Shown piece after piece: positions 18,490-26,103 of a stretch of DNA of 64,000 nt; the stretch's first letter is position 1, and every line of letters begins with the position of its first letter. Position numbers and translations under genes: made by a program. Under the pieces are notes generated by a model. It saw only the letters and a list, made by a program, of their open reading frames with translations. It made no database searches and had not been told where the DNA came from. Source of the stretch: Sulfitobacter sp. DSM 110093 (GTDB taxonomy: Bacteria; Pseudomonadota; Alphaproteobacteria; Rhodobacterales; Rhodobacteraceae); contig NZ_CP085168.1 of NCBI RefSeq assembly GCF_022788715.1, positions 124,001 through 188,000 of the forward strand, in the 5' to 3' direction.

Positions 18490-19145
18490 TGATGGAGGAT
18501 GACGTCACAGGCGGCTCGGACCCGTGCATGGCCCATCTTTTGATCGATGGGAACCCAGTCGATCCAATAAGGATGCGAGATGTGGCCCGGTTTCGAACGG
18601 CAGAGCGTGCCCGTTTGATGGAGGCGCGGCGGCAATTGTCCGTTCAGCAGCGTGCCGCGATGACCGCAAATCTTATCACAAAACTCGAGACACGCGTCGT
18701 CCCGCAGCAGGGCATGAAGATCGCTGTTTATTGGCCAATTCGCGGGGAGCCGGACCTGCGCGATTGGATGGCCAAGGCGCATGCCGCTGGTGCTGTTGTT
18801 CTTCTCCCGGTTGTCGCGGAAAAAAACGCGCCGTTGAGTTTCCGCGCCTGGCAGCCAGGTTGTGCAATGGAACGCGGTATCTGGAACATTCCGGTACCCA
18901 CGCGCGGCGCAGAAGCGGTGCCGGATGTCGTGATCTCGCCATTGTTGGGCGTGGACGAAGCCTGTTTTCGGCTCGGCAATGGGGGCGGATATTACGACAA
19001 GACCTTGGCGCAGCTCGATCCTTTGCCAAAGGTTATTGGCGTCGGATTTTCCCATTGCCGCATTCCGACAATTTTTCCTATGCCATGGGATATTCCGATG
19101 GACAGCGTCGTCCTTTCTGATGGATCGGTTTGTGATAGGTTCTAA
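18489..19145 (+). CDS. 5-formyltetrahydrofolate cyclo-ligase
   Basis: A 218-residue 5-FCL (MTHFS) protein that converts 5-formyl-THF to 5,10-methenyl-THF using ATP. The ATP/phosphate-binding GNGGGYYDKTLA is present near residue 163, with FRAWQPG and PLLGVDEACFRLGNGGG in the expected order. The N-terminus is about 25 residues longer than in many homologues. A GAGAGGGAC site precedes the ATG, which overlaps the stop of the CBS remnant. Confidence 0.88.
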   Translation: MMEDDVTGGSDPCMAHLLIDGNPVDPIRMRDVARFRTAERARLMEARRQLSVQQRAAMTANLITKLETRVVPQQGMKIAVYWPIRGEPDLRDWMAKAHAAGAVVLLPVVAEKNAPLSFRAWQPGCAMERGIWNIPVPTRGAEAVPDVVISPLLGVDEACFRLGNGGGYYDKTLAQLDPLPKVIGVGFSHCRIPTIFPMPWDIPMDSVVLSDGSVCDRF

Positions 19146-19264
19146 CCCACCCAGCAATAGTGACTTCCCAAAAACCGACCTTCTCGCGAGTGATGCAAGC
19201 GACCGCTTTGTTTGAGCCTGGTGAATTCAGCGCCAGCTTGTCGAACGGCAGCGTCTGGAGCTGG

Positions 19265-19425
19265 GCGCTCGTGCTGGTTTCGGCGAGAACGATGCTGCGC
19301 GCCCAACTAACCGATGCTGCGTCGCGCTCCAATTTGCCCTCGTGGTGAACGGTTTTTGCGTTCTGCGCTACGACAAGGCTTCGCGAGATGTATTTGATTT
19401 ACTACCCTATCAGGGTATATGTTAT
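19265..19425 (+). pseudogene. Possible TumE-type toxin remnant
   Basis: The frame through 19331-19393 reads QFALVVNGFCVLRYDKASRD. This resembles the core of TumE (DUF6516-type) toxins, where a strand of the form LALVVNG-CVLRYDN is followed by a GKGDH segment that is missing here. Similarity stops just before the operator of the next gene. A possible partner remnant (TumA-like) lies downstream at 20207. The assignment rests on about 15 residues and is tentative. Confidence 0.3.
19403..19417. promoter_or_regulatory. Palindromic operator of the XRE two-gene module
   Basis: TACCCT-ATC-AGGGTA is a perfect 6-bp-arm palindrome that ends 8 bp before the ATG at 19426. A site this close to the start would block the promoter or ribosome when bound, as is typical of XRE antitoxin autoregulation. 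Confidence 0.62.
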
Positions 19426-19758
19426 ATGGAGAAAGCAGTGATCCTGATCGACGACTCTGATGACCCGGTTGTAATCATATCCATCGAGATAGCCGAAGGG
19501 CTCTTGAAGGTTATGGCTGAAGTCGAGGTCGACCAAGAGCGCCGGCATATTCTGGCAAAAGGGCTTCACCTGCACGGCGAAGGCTTTGATCCAAACGGCC
19601 TGGGAGCCAGTAGGCTTCGTCAGATTGCTGCTTCAGTACTTGAGGAGTTAGATTATGAAGAATGCAGAATTGAAGGAGGTGTTCGGACGACTGGGGCCAG
19701 TCCAGGTCGTCGACCGCAACCAGTCCGGTTCAAAAGAAAGCGTCGTTCTTCGTCCTAA
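19426..19758 (+). CDS. Uncharacterised 110-residue protein, possible toxin partner of XRE protein
   Basis: The protein starts MEKAVILIDDSDDP, has an acidic N-terminal half with beta-strand character (VVIISIEIAEGLLKVMAEVEV) and a basic C-terminus. The C-terminal part, LRQIAASVLEELDYEECRIEGG followed by RTTGASPGRRPQPVRF, resembles tails I associate with polymorphic-toxin-like proteins, but I do not recognise the family with confidence. The ATG at 19426 lies directly after a palindrome. The gene overlaps the following XRE gene by 104 bp in another frame, an unusually long overlap that implies tight co-expression. Confidence 0.6.
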   Translation: MEKAVILIDDSDDPVVIISIEIAEGLLKVMAEVEVDQERRHILAKGLHLHGEGFDPNGLGASRLRQIAASVLEELDYEECRIEGGVRTTGASPGRRPQPVRFKRKRRSSS

Positions 19759-20185
19759 GGGTGACTCTGCTGAAATCAATGCGATTGCGGCAACGCAAGC
19801 TCTCGCACAATGCGGCCTGAAGCTTCTGCTTGCCAAGCGGGCAGTGGAAAGCGTGATTGATGAGGGTGAAGCACTGTTGGTTCTGCCACAGGTGGCTTCG
19901 CGGGAGCGTCTGGCAAATGAACTTGCGGCGGTCGGGGTGCACCCTGAATTTATCCGAAGGTCTCCCAAGCTGAAGTCTAAGAACGCCTCCAAAGAATGGG
20001 TCAAAAAAGTCCGAACATCAGTGGGCCTGACCCAGAAGCAATTTTCCGTCATGTTTGGCGTGGATTTGAAAACCCTTCAAAAATACGAGCAGGGTGACAG
20101 TGTGCCTGCGGCCGCTGTTCAAGCGTATCTGCAGACGATCGAGGCAAACCCTGAGAAGATGATGCGCATGCGCATCGAAGGGTAA
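19655..20185 (+). CDS. XRE-family HTH protein, putative antitoxin
   Basis: A 176-residue protein with a C-terminal helix-turn-helix (VRTSVGLTQKQFSVMFGV and LKTLQKYEQGDSVP, about residues 119-152), as in HigA/MqsA-type antitoxins. The N-terminal 95 residues (ALAQCGLKLLLAKRAVESV and LPQVASRERLANELAAVGV) have a layout reminiscent of the ribosomal L7/L12 C-terminal domain; that likeness is only by eye. A GGAGTTAG site precedes the ATG inside the upstream gene. It probably binds the palindrome at 19403. Confidence 0.72.
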   Translation: MKNAELKEVFGRLGPVQVVDRNQSGSKESVVLRPKGDSAEINAIAATQALAQCGLKLLLAKRAVESVIDEGEALLVLPQVASRERLANELAAVGVHPEFIRRSPKLKSKNASKEWVKKVRTSVGLTQKQFSVMFGVDLKTLQKYEQGDSVPAAAVQAYLQTIEANPEKMMRMRIEG

Positions 20186-20206
20186 TTCACACGAATGGAT
20201 GCTGAA

Positions 20207-20500
20207 ATGAACACTCTAACCGTTCGCTTGAGCGCGGCCGCCGACGCCACGCCCACGCTGAATTTCGCAACTTAAGACGACATGCACCGGGTTTTGGCCC
20301 CTCCCTGGCCATCGTGAAGGCGTTGGCCGGAGAGGGGGCCTTGTCGATCCGGGAGGTTTCTCGGCGTGTTGATCGTGGCGAACAGGCCGTGCATCGAGAC
20401 GTGAGAACGTTCATCAACGCTGGTGTCTCGACTGGACCAACGAGGGGGGCGAGTTCCCCTATGACCGCATTCATTTTGCATTTGATGTGATTGCCGCGGC
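20207..20500 (+). pseudogene. Decayed TumA-like (HVO_A0114-type) antitoxin gene
   Basis: Starting at ATG 20207, the reading meets TAA within 25 codons. A shifted frame then gives LAIVKALAGEGALSIREVS and RRVDRGEQAVHRDVRTFINAG, the winged-helix core of HVO_A0114/TumA-type DNA-binding proteins. A third frame gives WTNEGGEFPYDRIHFAFD, the expected C-terminal strand. One stop and two frameshifts make it non-functional. It may be the partner of the TumE-like scrap at 19331. Confidence 0.6.
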
Positions 20501-20741
20501 CTGCGCGCCGAAGATAGCGGGGCGAATGACTGCAAGGTGCCCATTTGTCAGATGCCGCACGGTCCGCGAATGGCGGCTTATGTGCGCTTGACCGTCATAA
20601 TATCGTTTTCTATTTTGTTACCATTCGTAGAGGAGTGAACGACAATGGATAAACGCCTCCGGTAATCCGCCTACAGGGCGGCAATGCGCTCTGAGCGATC
20701 GACGCTTGGGATCCAGCGAACACGAATCTCACGGAGATTTT

Positions 20742-21536
20742 ATGCTCAGACTACAGAACAAAACCGCCCTCGTAACAGGGGGCGCCCGAGGTATTGGTGC
20801 CGCCATTGCAATCGCATTTTGCGATGAAGGGGCTAACGTCATACTGACAGACGTTGACGCCAAGACCGGGCAATCCATGGCCGACAAGATCGGCGCAACC
20901 TTTGCCCGCCTTGACGTGGCATCCGAGGCTGATTGGAATGTCGTAGCAGAGCGCTTTCCCGACCTCGACGTGCTGGTCAACAACGCTGGCATCACCGGTC
21001 TTGAAGGGCCGTTTGATAGCTTACCGCCGGCTCACGATCCTGAAAACGCTTCCTTGGCTGACTGGAGGGCCGTTCATGCCGTGAATAGCGACGGCACCTT
21101 CCTCGGTTGCCGCTATGCCATCCGTGCCATGCGGAAAAAAGGTGTGGGAAGCATTATTAATATCTCGTCCCGCTCTGGCCTGGTTGGCATTCCAATGGCC
21201 GCTGCTTATGCCGCCTCGAAAGCTGCAATCCGCAACCACACAAAATCGGTAGCGCTTTATTGTGCCGGTCAAGGCCTCGCCATCCGCTGTAACTCAGTCC
21301 ATCCGGCAGCGATCATGACGCCGATGTGGGAACAGATGCTTGGCGACGGTCCTGATAGGGCGGACCGGGAGGCGTTAATGGTGGCCGACACACCCATGCA
21401 GCGTTTTGGCGAGGCGAAAGAGGTCGCAGCTCTTGCCGTCATGCTCGCCTCAGACGAAGCCGCCTACATGACGGGCACTGAACTGACGATTGATGGTGGA
21501 ATTCTCGCGGGGTCAGCAGCAACGCCCGGCGGGTGA
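20742..21536 (+). CDS. Short-chain dehydrogenase/reductase
   Basis: A 264-residue classical SDR. It has the cofactor motif TGGARGIG (residues 12-19), NNAG near residue 80, catalytic serine in INISSRSG, and YAASK with the catalytic Tyr and Lys. D after the second strand (LTDVDA) favours NAD(H). The ATG at 20742 follows CGGAGATTTT; an earlier in-frame start at 20706 lacks a site. It stands alone, so its substrate is not predictable. Confidence 0.88.
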   Translation: MLRLQNKTALVTGGARGIGAAIAIAFCDEGANVILTDVDAKTGQSMADKIGATFARLDVASEADWNVVAERFPDLDVLVNNAGITGLEGPFDSLPPAHDPENASLADWRAVHAVNSDGTFLGCRYAIRAMRKKGVGSIINISSRSGLVGIPMAAAYAASKAAIRNHTKSVALYCAGQGLAIRCNSVHPAAIMTPMWEQMLGDGPDRADREALMVADTPMQRFGEAKEVAALAVMLASDEAAYMTGTELTIDGGILAGSAATPGG

Positions 21537-21541
21537 TTATT

Positions 21542-21576
21542 AATAGGAGTGGGTGTGCTTCTACCCGCTCCTATTT
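21542..21576 (+). terminator. Terminator-like hairpin after the SDR gene
   Basis: AATAGGAG (21542-21549) pairs with CTCCTATT (21568-21575), and GGGT pairs with ACCC inside, with one G-T pair. The loop is 8 bases. The T run is short, so termination may be moderate. It begins 6 bases after the SDR stop. Confidence 0.68.
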
Positions 21577-21840
21577 CATACATAGCGGTCATTCGGTTCG
21601 ATGCAGTGAACAGCAGCTGGACAGAGACCCACTACCAAAACCTGCACACCCAAAAGTGTATCTCCTTCGGTAGCCTTGCTGTCTCGCAACAACAAATCAA
21701 TCGGATACGTCGCAAAACCGCCCAAACATCAGGTTCAGCCCTAGTTTGTAGAGGCCTGATTATCGCTCAACCTGCCAACAACCTTTAGCGTTGTCAGGCC
21801 GAAAGTTGCTAATGCAGTTTGTTCGTCGCAGTGTGAGCAA
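21577..21840. other. Intergenic region without recognisable gene
   Basis: A 264-bp stretch between the SDR terminator and the PNPOx-like gene. No conserved coding signal, hairpin or repeat stands out. It presumably holds the promoter of the downstream gene. Confidence 0.35.
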
Positions 21841-22299
21841 ATGAAGACCGCATTTGAGTTCGAGCAGATCATACATCTTCCTCTCATGGCCAACCTTGCC
21901 ACGGTCGCAGAGGACGGCGCCCCGCGAAATGCGCCGGTCTGGTTCCAGTGGGAAGAAGGCTCGCTCTGGATGCTGGGCTCAAAAAGCAGTGCTTCAATCG
22001 AACGGATTGCGCATGACCCGCGTGTGGCTGTCGAAATTGTGCAATACGACAATGCGGGAGGCATTTTGCGGCATCTTGGCATGCGCGGTCGGGCCGCAAT
22101 ACATCCAATGAAACCCGACTTGTTCAAGCGCCTGCTTACCCGCTACCTCGGCCCAGAGAGGGATTGGAACTTTTGGTTTGTCTCCGAGATCGCCCGCGTC
22201 GATGATCCGTCCGGGCGTCTGATCCGCCTCGAGCCTGATACGGTATTCACCAACGATGTAAGCCTATTTCGAACAGGCCCAAGCCTCGCTACCCAGTAG
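21841..22299 (+). CDS. Pyridoxamine 5'-phosphate oxidase-like FMN-binding protein
   Basis: A 152-residue split-barrel protein. LPLMANLATVAEDGAPRNAP, then VWFQWEEGSLWMLGSKSSAS and DPRVAVEIVQ follow the PNPOx-like flavin-binding pattern seen in general stress or F420/FMN reductase families. The C-terminal half contains WNFWFVSEIARV and a RLEPDTVF strand. It is too short to be a true pdxH. It has no clear operon partners. Confidence 0.75.
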   Translation: MKTAFEFEQIIHLPLMANLATVAEDGAPRNAPVWFQWEEGSLWMLGSKSSASIERIAHDPRVAVEIVQYDNAGGILRHLGMRGRAAIHPMKPDLFKRLLTRYLGPERDWNFWFVSEIARVDDPSGRLIRLEPDTVFTNDVSLFRTGPSLATQ

Positions 22300-22400
22300 A
22301 ATTATGATCCAGATTTCCGAGAGCCGCTCCATCCGCTGAGGCGACCGCCAACCTGTTCATCTCTGGCAGTCCACCCGCTTGTTAAACAGCTGAAAACGCG

Positions 22401-22688
22401 TCAAGCGTTAACGGCAGCTTTAATTCCAGTCATAGCCGATATCTTAACGGCGCGGTCAGCGGCTTTGTCTATCATCGCACCTGTGGAGACATTGCGAACC
22501 TGACGGGCAGGGCGGTCGCGTGTCTCAAACTTGGCAAGGCCTGGCAGGATGACAGTTTTTCCTGCGACCATCTGTGCTGTAATGACGGCCACAACGGTAT
22601 CAAGTGCGGCTACTGCTTCTGCTTTCGTCATTTCTCCATGTGCGGCAATCTCTGCGACGAGCTCGGATTTATTCAAAGGTTTGGTCAT
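22401..22688 (-). CDS. HU-family DNA-binding protein
   Basis: A 95-residue HU/IHF-type protein. The N-terminal helices (MTKPLNKSELVAEIAAHGE) are followed by the dimer-core strand KTVILPGLAKFETRDRPARQ and the arm region VRNVSTGAMIDKAADRAVKI. The usual GFGTF is replaced by LPGLAKF, and the arm lacks the standard NPxTG. It is therefore a divergent paralogue rather than the main HU. Confidence 0.85.
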   Translation of the reverse strand: MTKPLNKSELVAEIAAHGEMTKAEAVAALDTVVAVITAQMVAGKTVILPGLAKFETRDRPARQVRNVSTGAMIDKAADRAVKISAMTGIKAAVNA

Positions 22689-23006
22689 GGTATTCCTTTT
22701 TTTAATGCTTTTGCCTTTGGGTGTGTGGAGGCGGTTTTGTTAAAGCTGGCAATCATGGGTAGCAGTATGGCGACGATCGGCGAGACACCCTACAAATGCA
22801 AGAAACTTATCGCCCAACATAAGTGCCAGAAACGGCCGCAGTTTCCCAACAGGGGGGTGTGGCGTCGTGACCCCCCGCCAGTGATCCTAAAGCTGTGAAT
22901 TGGCGTGCAAACAGTGCGGCGAAAGCCGGATGAGAGCCCGAAGCTACAAAGATGCTGCCGGATGGCGGAGCTCGGCACTTTGTAATTTTCGTGTTAAACT
23001 CGGATT
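22689..23006. other. Intergenic region with GC-rich inverted repeat
   Basis: A 318-bp gap between divergent HU and DUF1801 genes. It contains GGGGGGT and ACCCCCC arms (near 22852-22876) separated by 11 bases, without a T run. A T-rich stretch just upstream of HU fits its promoter. No gene is supported here. Confidence 0.4.
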
Positions 23007-23420
23007 ATGACCGATACCAACAAGCCAACGCATTCATCGAGCACCAACCCTTATATCCCCAAAGGGGATGGCGATCCATCTGTGCAGGCGTACATCTCTG
23101 CAATGCCGGGCTGGAAGTATGAGCTTGGAAGACAGATCGACACCTTGATTGTAAAAGCTTTTCCCGAGGTTCGAAAACAGGTTCGGTGGAATACCCCGTT
23201 TTATGGCAAGGAGGACGGCTGGTTTCTCGCCATGTACTGCTACAAGAGCTATGTGCAGATCACGTTCATGACGGGCTCTTCACTTGATCCAGTGCCGCCG
23301 AAGGCCTCCAAAGTCGAAGGAACCCGCTACTTGGATATTCATGAGGATGAGGGGCTCGATGAAGATCAACTGGTAAGTTGGATTCAGCAGGCTTTAAAGC
23401 TGCCCGGTCACAAGCTCTAA
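23007..23420 (+). CDS. DUF1801-domain protein
   Basis: A 137-residue protein with the DUF1801/YdhG-like pattern: a helical N-terminus (VQAYISAMPGWKYELGRQID), then EVRKQVRWNTPFYGKEDGWF and a strand-rich core YKSYVQITFMTGSSL. Related proteins include bacterial frataxin-like iron chaperones and many uncharacterised proteins. It is monocistronic and has no obvious ribosome site. Confidence 0.8.
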   Translation: MTDTNKPTHSSSTNPYIPKGDGDPSVQAYISAMPGWKYELGRQIDTLIVKAFPEVRKQVRWNTPFYGKEDGWFLAMYCYKSYVQITFMTGSSLDPVPPKASKVEGTRYLDIHEDEGLDEDQLVSWIQQALKLPGHKL

Positions 23421-23680
23421 AGCGGGTTCTGCCCTGTGATTGCGCTCTCATAGAAAAAGCGATGTTGTGCAATGACGACAGCTATTGCGAGCGAGAATCC
23501 CGGGGCAAGTAAAGTAGTGGCAAGAAGCCAGCCCCCTCCCAAGGCTTACATTTTGTTCCGGTATAAATCACGCCGCGATCCAGACGACGGTTGCTTAGAA
23601 ACGTCCTATAGCGGGAGCACACCCGTTCAAACCCTTTTTAAATTGGGCCCATTTAGGAATCTCATGGTCCACGTTTGAAG

Positions 23681-24241
23681 CGTAAGCGCCGTCCCCGTCG
23701 CATTGATTTCCACGGTTCCGTTACGCTGATGGAGCGGAGAGTTTCTCTCTGTGCATTCAGAAGGAGACGGCGATGGCAGATGGCGGGAATGGGTTTGATG
23801 GCTGCATTGAGGTTTTGCAGCGAACGCGGGGATATCGACGCTGGCCAGATGATGTGAAGGCCCGGATTGTAGCCGAGAGCTTTCAGCCCGGTGTGCGGGT
23901 GGTGGATGTCGCGCGACAGCACGACTTGGCCGCGCATCAACTCTCCGAGTGGCGGCGGCGGGCACGCCAGGGGGAGTTGGACTTGCCGGCGGACGCCATG
24001 GCCGGGGTAGCGCCTGCTGCTCTGCCAGCCTTTGTGCCGGTTACGGGGGGCCTGAGGACGCTGGTCCGCCAGCGGCTGCCCGCCGGGCCGCCGGCATCAT
24101 CACGATTGAGCTTGGAAACGATCTGGTGTTGCGGATGCCGGGCGATGTTCCGGCGGAGCGAGCAGCCGCGGTGGCGCGCGCCTTGCGAGGATCGACATGA
24201 TTGTCGCGGGGCAGCGCCAGCCTATCTTGATCGCGGCTTAA
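23681..24241 (+). mobile_element. IS66-family remnant (left end, frameshifted tnpA, start of tnpB)
   Basis: The left end begins GTAAGCGCCG at 23681, a typical IS66 terminus. tnpA starts at ATG 23773 and reads RRWPDDVKARIVAESFQPG and DVARQHDLAAHQLSEWRRRA. It shifts frame near 24045 and finishes in another frame (IITIELGNDLVLRMPGDVPA) at about 24200. tnpB begins at 24197 (MIVAGQRQPILIAA) and is cut off after about 14 codons. No tnpC or right end follows, so the element is dead. Its left 95 bp match a second remnant at 57639-57733. Confidence 0.8.
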
Positions 24242-24442
24242 ACCTAATGATTTACAGGTCCCGGCGCTTGCCTAGTAATGTTGCGGGCGCAAAACTCATC
24301 ATAAAAGCCGATGCTGTGTGCGCCCATATCTCGCCTTAAAGTTATAATTTGGCTAACAATTTTAAAGTTTGAGTGACTTCAATTACTGAACTCGATAAGT
24401 ACTGGATCGGAACGAAGTTGCCGATTTAAGCCAGATTTAATA

Positions 24443-24817
24443 ATGAATATTATCAAAATACTAATCGTTGAAGATCAACCTGACATTCTTGAGATCATCA
24501 AGCTTTCCCTTGAGCTGTATGATAGTTTCGAGGTGGCCGAATGTGACTCTGGCGAAGCCGCTCTCCTTAGAGCGTCTGAATTCAATCCAGAGGTTCTTTT
24601 ACTCGATTACATGATGCCAGATATGTCAGGCCCTCAAACACTCGAAAAGTTACGGCAACTTCCAGGCCTTGCAGATGTTCCAGCTATCTTTTTGACCGCT
24701 CGGGTTGGTGAAAGTGCCGAATCCGAAATGCTGGCACTTGGTGCGATAGAAGTTATCACTAAGCCATTCAAACCCAGAGAACTTGGTGCTCGGATCAGAG
24801 CCGCAATAGCGCGATGA
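24443..24817 (+). CDS. Single-domain response regulator (CheY-like receiver)
   Basis: A 124-residue stand-alone receiver domain. The acidic pocket (E10, D11), the phospho-acceptor D55 in LLLDYMMPDMSG, T85 and K107 (ITKPFKP) are all in place. There is no output domain and no kinase gene nearby, so its partner is elsewhere. The upstream 100 bp are AT-rich and the ATG lacks a strong ribosome site. Confidence 0.88.
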   Translation: MNIIKILIVEDQPDILEIIKLSLELYDSFEVAECDSGEAALLRASEFNPEVLLLDYMMPDMSGPQTLEKLRQLPGLADVPAIFLTARVGESAESEMLALGAIEVITKPFKPRELGARIRAAIAR

Positions 24818-25251
24818 TTTCACCCTATACACTCATTTAGGTGTTACCAGCTTGGGGCTCTTTCAGGACCACATCCTGGCACATTGCGATGCCGTTTGGG
24901 GAGGGCGGCAACCACCCCATCTTACAACAACGAGCGACCCAACATGGGCATCGGCGGCATGACACCCGCAATGAAACTGAAAACAGCCGCGTGAATTCTA
25001 CGGCTGGACCCCATTAGAAATGGGGGGATTACCGATCAATTGCACGCCGCAAACGCGTTTTCGGTATCCTTCACGAATTTCGGCCACCTCCTGATAGACA
25101 GGGGGGCTCAGCTATCACGACCAGTTTCCTCTTAAACGGCACCGAAAGCAAAGCACGTCTAAAGCATCAGATGCTGAGGGCTTTCTGGTCCAGCCAGTTG
25201 GGTCCATTCTAAATGGGGCTCACTTCCGTACGAAAATCTGCACACAGGATA
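24818..25251 (+). mobile_element. IS3-type transposase tail and terminal-repeat debris
   Basis: The frame through 24915-24994 reads SYNNERPNMGIGGMTPAM and ends LKTAA-stop. This is the C-terminus of an IS3-family integrase (pattern YNNERPH-LGG-TP). Just after it, GGACCCCATTAGAAATGGGG (25010-25030) resembles an IS terminus. A related inverted copy lies at 25198-25217. The rest of the region holds no gene I recognise. Confidence 0.55.
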
Positions 25252-26103
25252 CTATGCGTAGACCAGTGCGCCGATTTTCTTGCCCTCGCCAAGCATCCGT
25301 CTCAGGGCGCGGTAGATCCCCATATTCTCTTCGATCTGACTGGCTTCAAGATCCAAAGCAAGCGTTGCTCTTGCGTCGTTTTCCCGCCCGGCAAGCCCAT
25401 AGACCATGGCCAGGTTGTCTCGGACATGTGGCGCCACGACCGGATCGCGCACCAACTCCTGCAGGATTGCAATACTCTTCGTCTGTTGGCCACTCAGCGC
25501 CAGCGAAAGGGCGTAGTTGTTGCGCAGCACATAGTTGGCCGGATATTGTGAGAGCCCGCTTTGATAGGCCTCCTGAGCCTCCGCATGGCGCGATAGCGTA
25601 TCGAGGGCCACGCCCTTGCCCGTGATGGCTGAGATATTGCTTCGGTCAATTTTCAGGGCCTTGTTGTAATTGGCCAGTGCGGTTTCTGCTTGATGTTGGG
25701 AGAGATGGACGCGGCCTAGGACCGATAGGACCTCGACGTTGCGATTATCGAGCTCATGGGCACGGTTGAGGACCGCTGCAGCACGGTTTTGCTGTCCAAG
25801 GCGTGAGTAGCTGTCGCCCAATCCCAGTAGAGCGGACACAGACTCCGGCTCCTCTTCTACGATGTTTTCAAACAAGCGCGCGGCGGTCTGGTGGTCTCCG
25901 GACTTGGCCGTAGCCTGCGCAAGCCTCAGACTTGATGAGGCAGGTCCTGCGTCAGAGGTCGGCCGGCTTTGCTCTGTGGGTACGGTGCAGGCCGAAACAG
26001 AGACAGCCAGGAGTAGAGCGCCGAGGGGGCGGAGAAGTGATTTAGGGAGGGGCAACTTTATCTCCAATTGGGAAAAATCATATTTGAAAGGTGGCATGTT
26101 CAT
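25252..26103 (-). CDS. tadD: TadD-like TPR lipoprotein of the Tad pilus
   Basis: A 283-residue protein with a lipoprotein signal (LLAVSVSACT, lipobox cysteine near residue 39) followed by about six tetratricopeptide repeats, for example ALLGLGDSYSRLGQQNRAA and LSVLGRVHLSQHQAETALA. TadD-type proteins help assemble the secretin. The start at 26103 overlaps the tadG stop (ATGA). It is the last gene of the Tad operon here. Confidence 0.85.
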   Translation of the reverse strand: MNMPPFKYDFSQLEIKLPLPKSLLRPLGALLLAVSVSACTVPTEQSRPTSDAGPASSSLRLAQATAKSGDHQTAARLFENIVEEEPESVSALLGLGDSYSRLGQQNRAAAVLNRAHELDNRNVEVLSVLGRVHLSQHQAETALANYNKALKIDRSNISAITGKGVALDTLSRHAEAQEAYQSGLSQYPANYVLRNNYALSLALSGQQTKSIAILQELVRDPVVAPHVRDNLAMVYGLAGRENDARATLALDLEASQIEENMGIYRALRRMLGEGKKIGALVYA

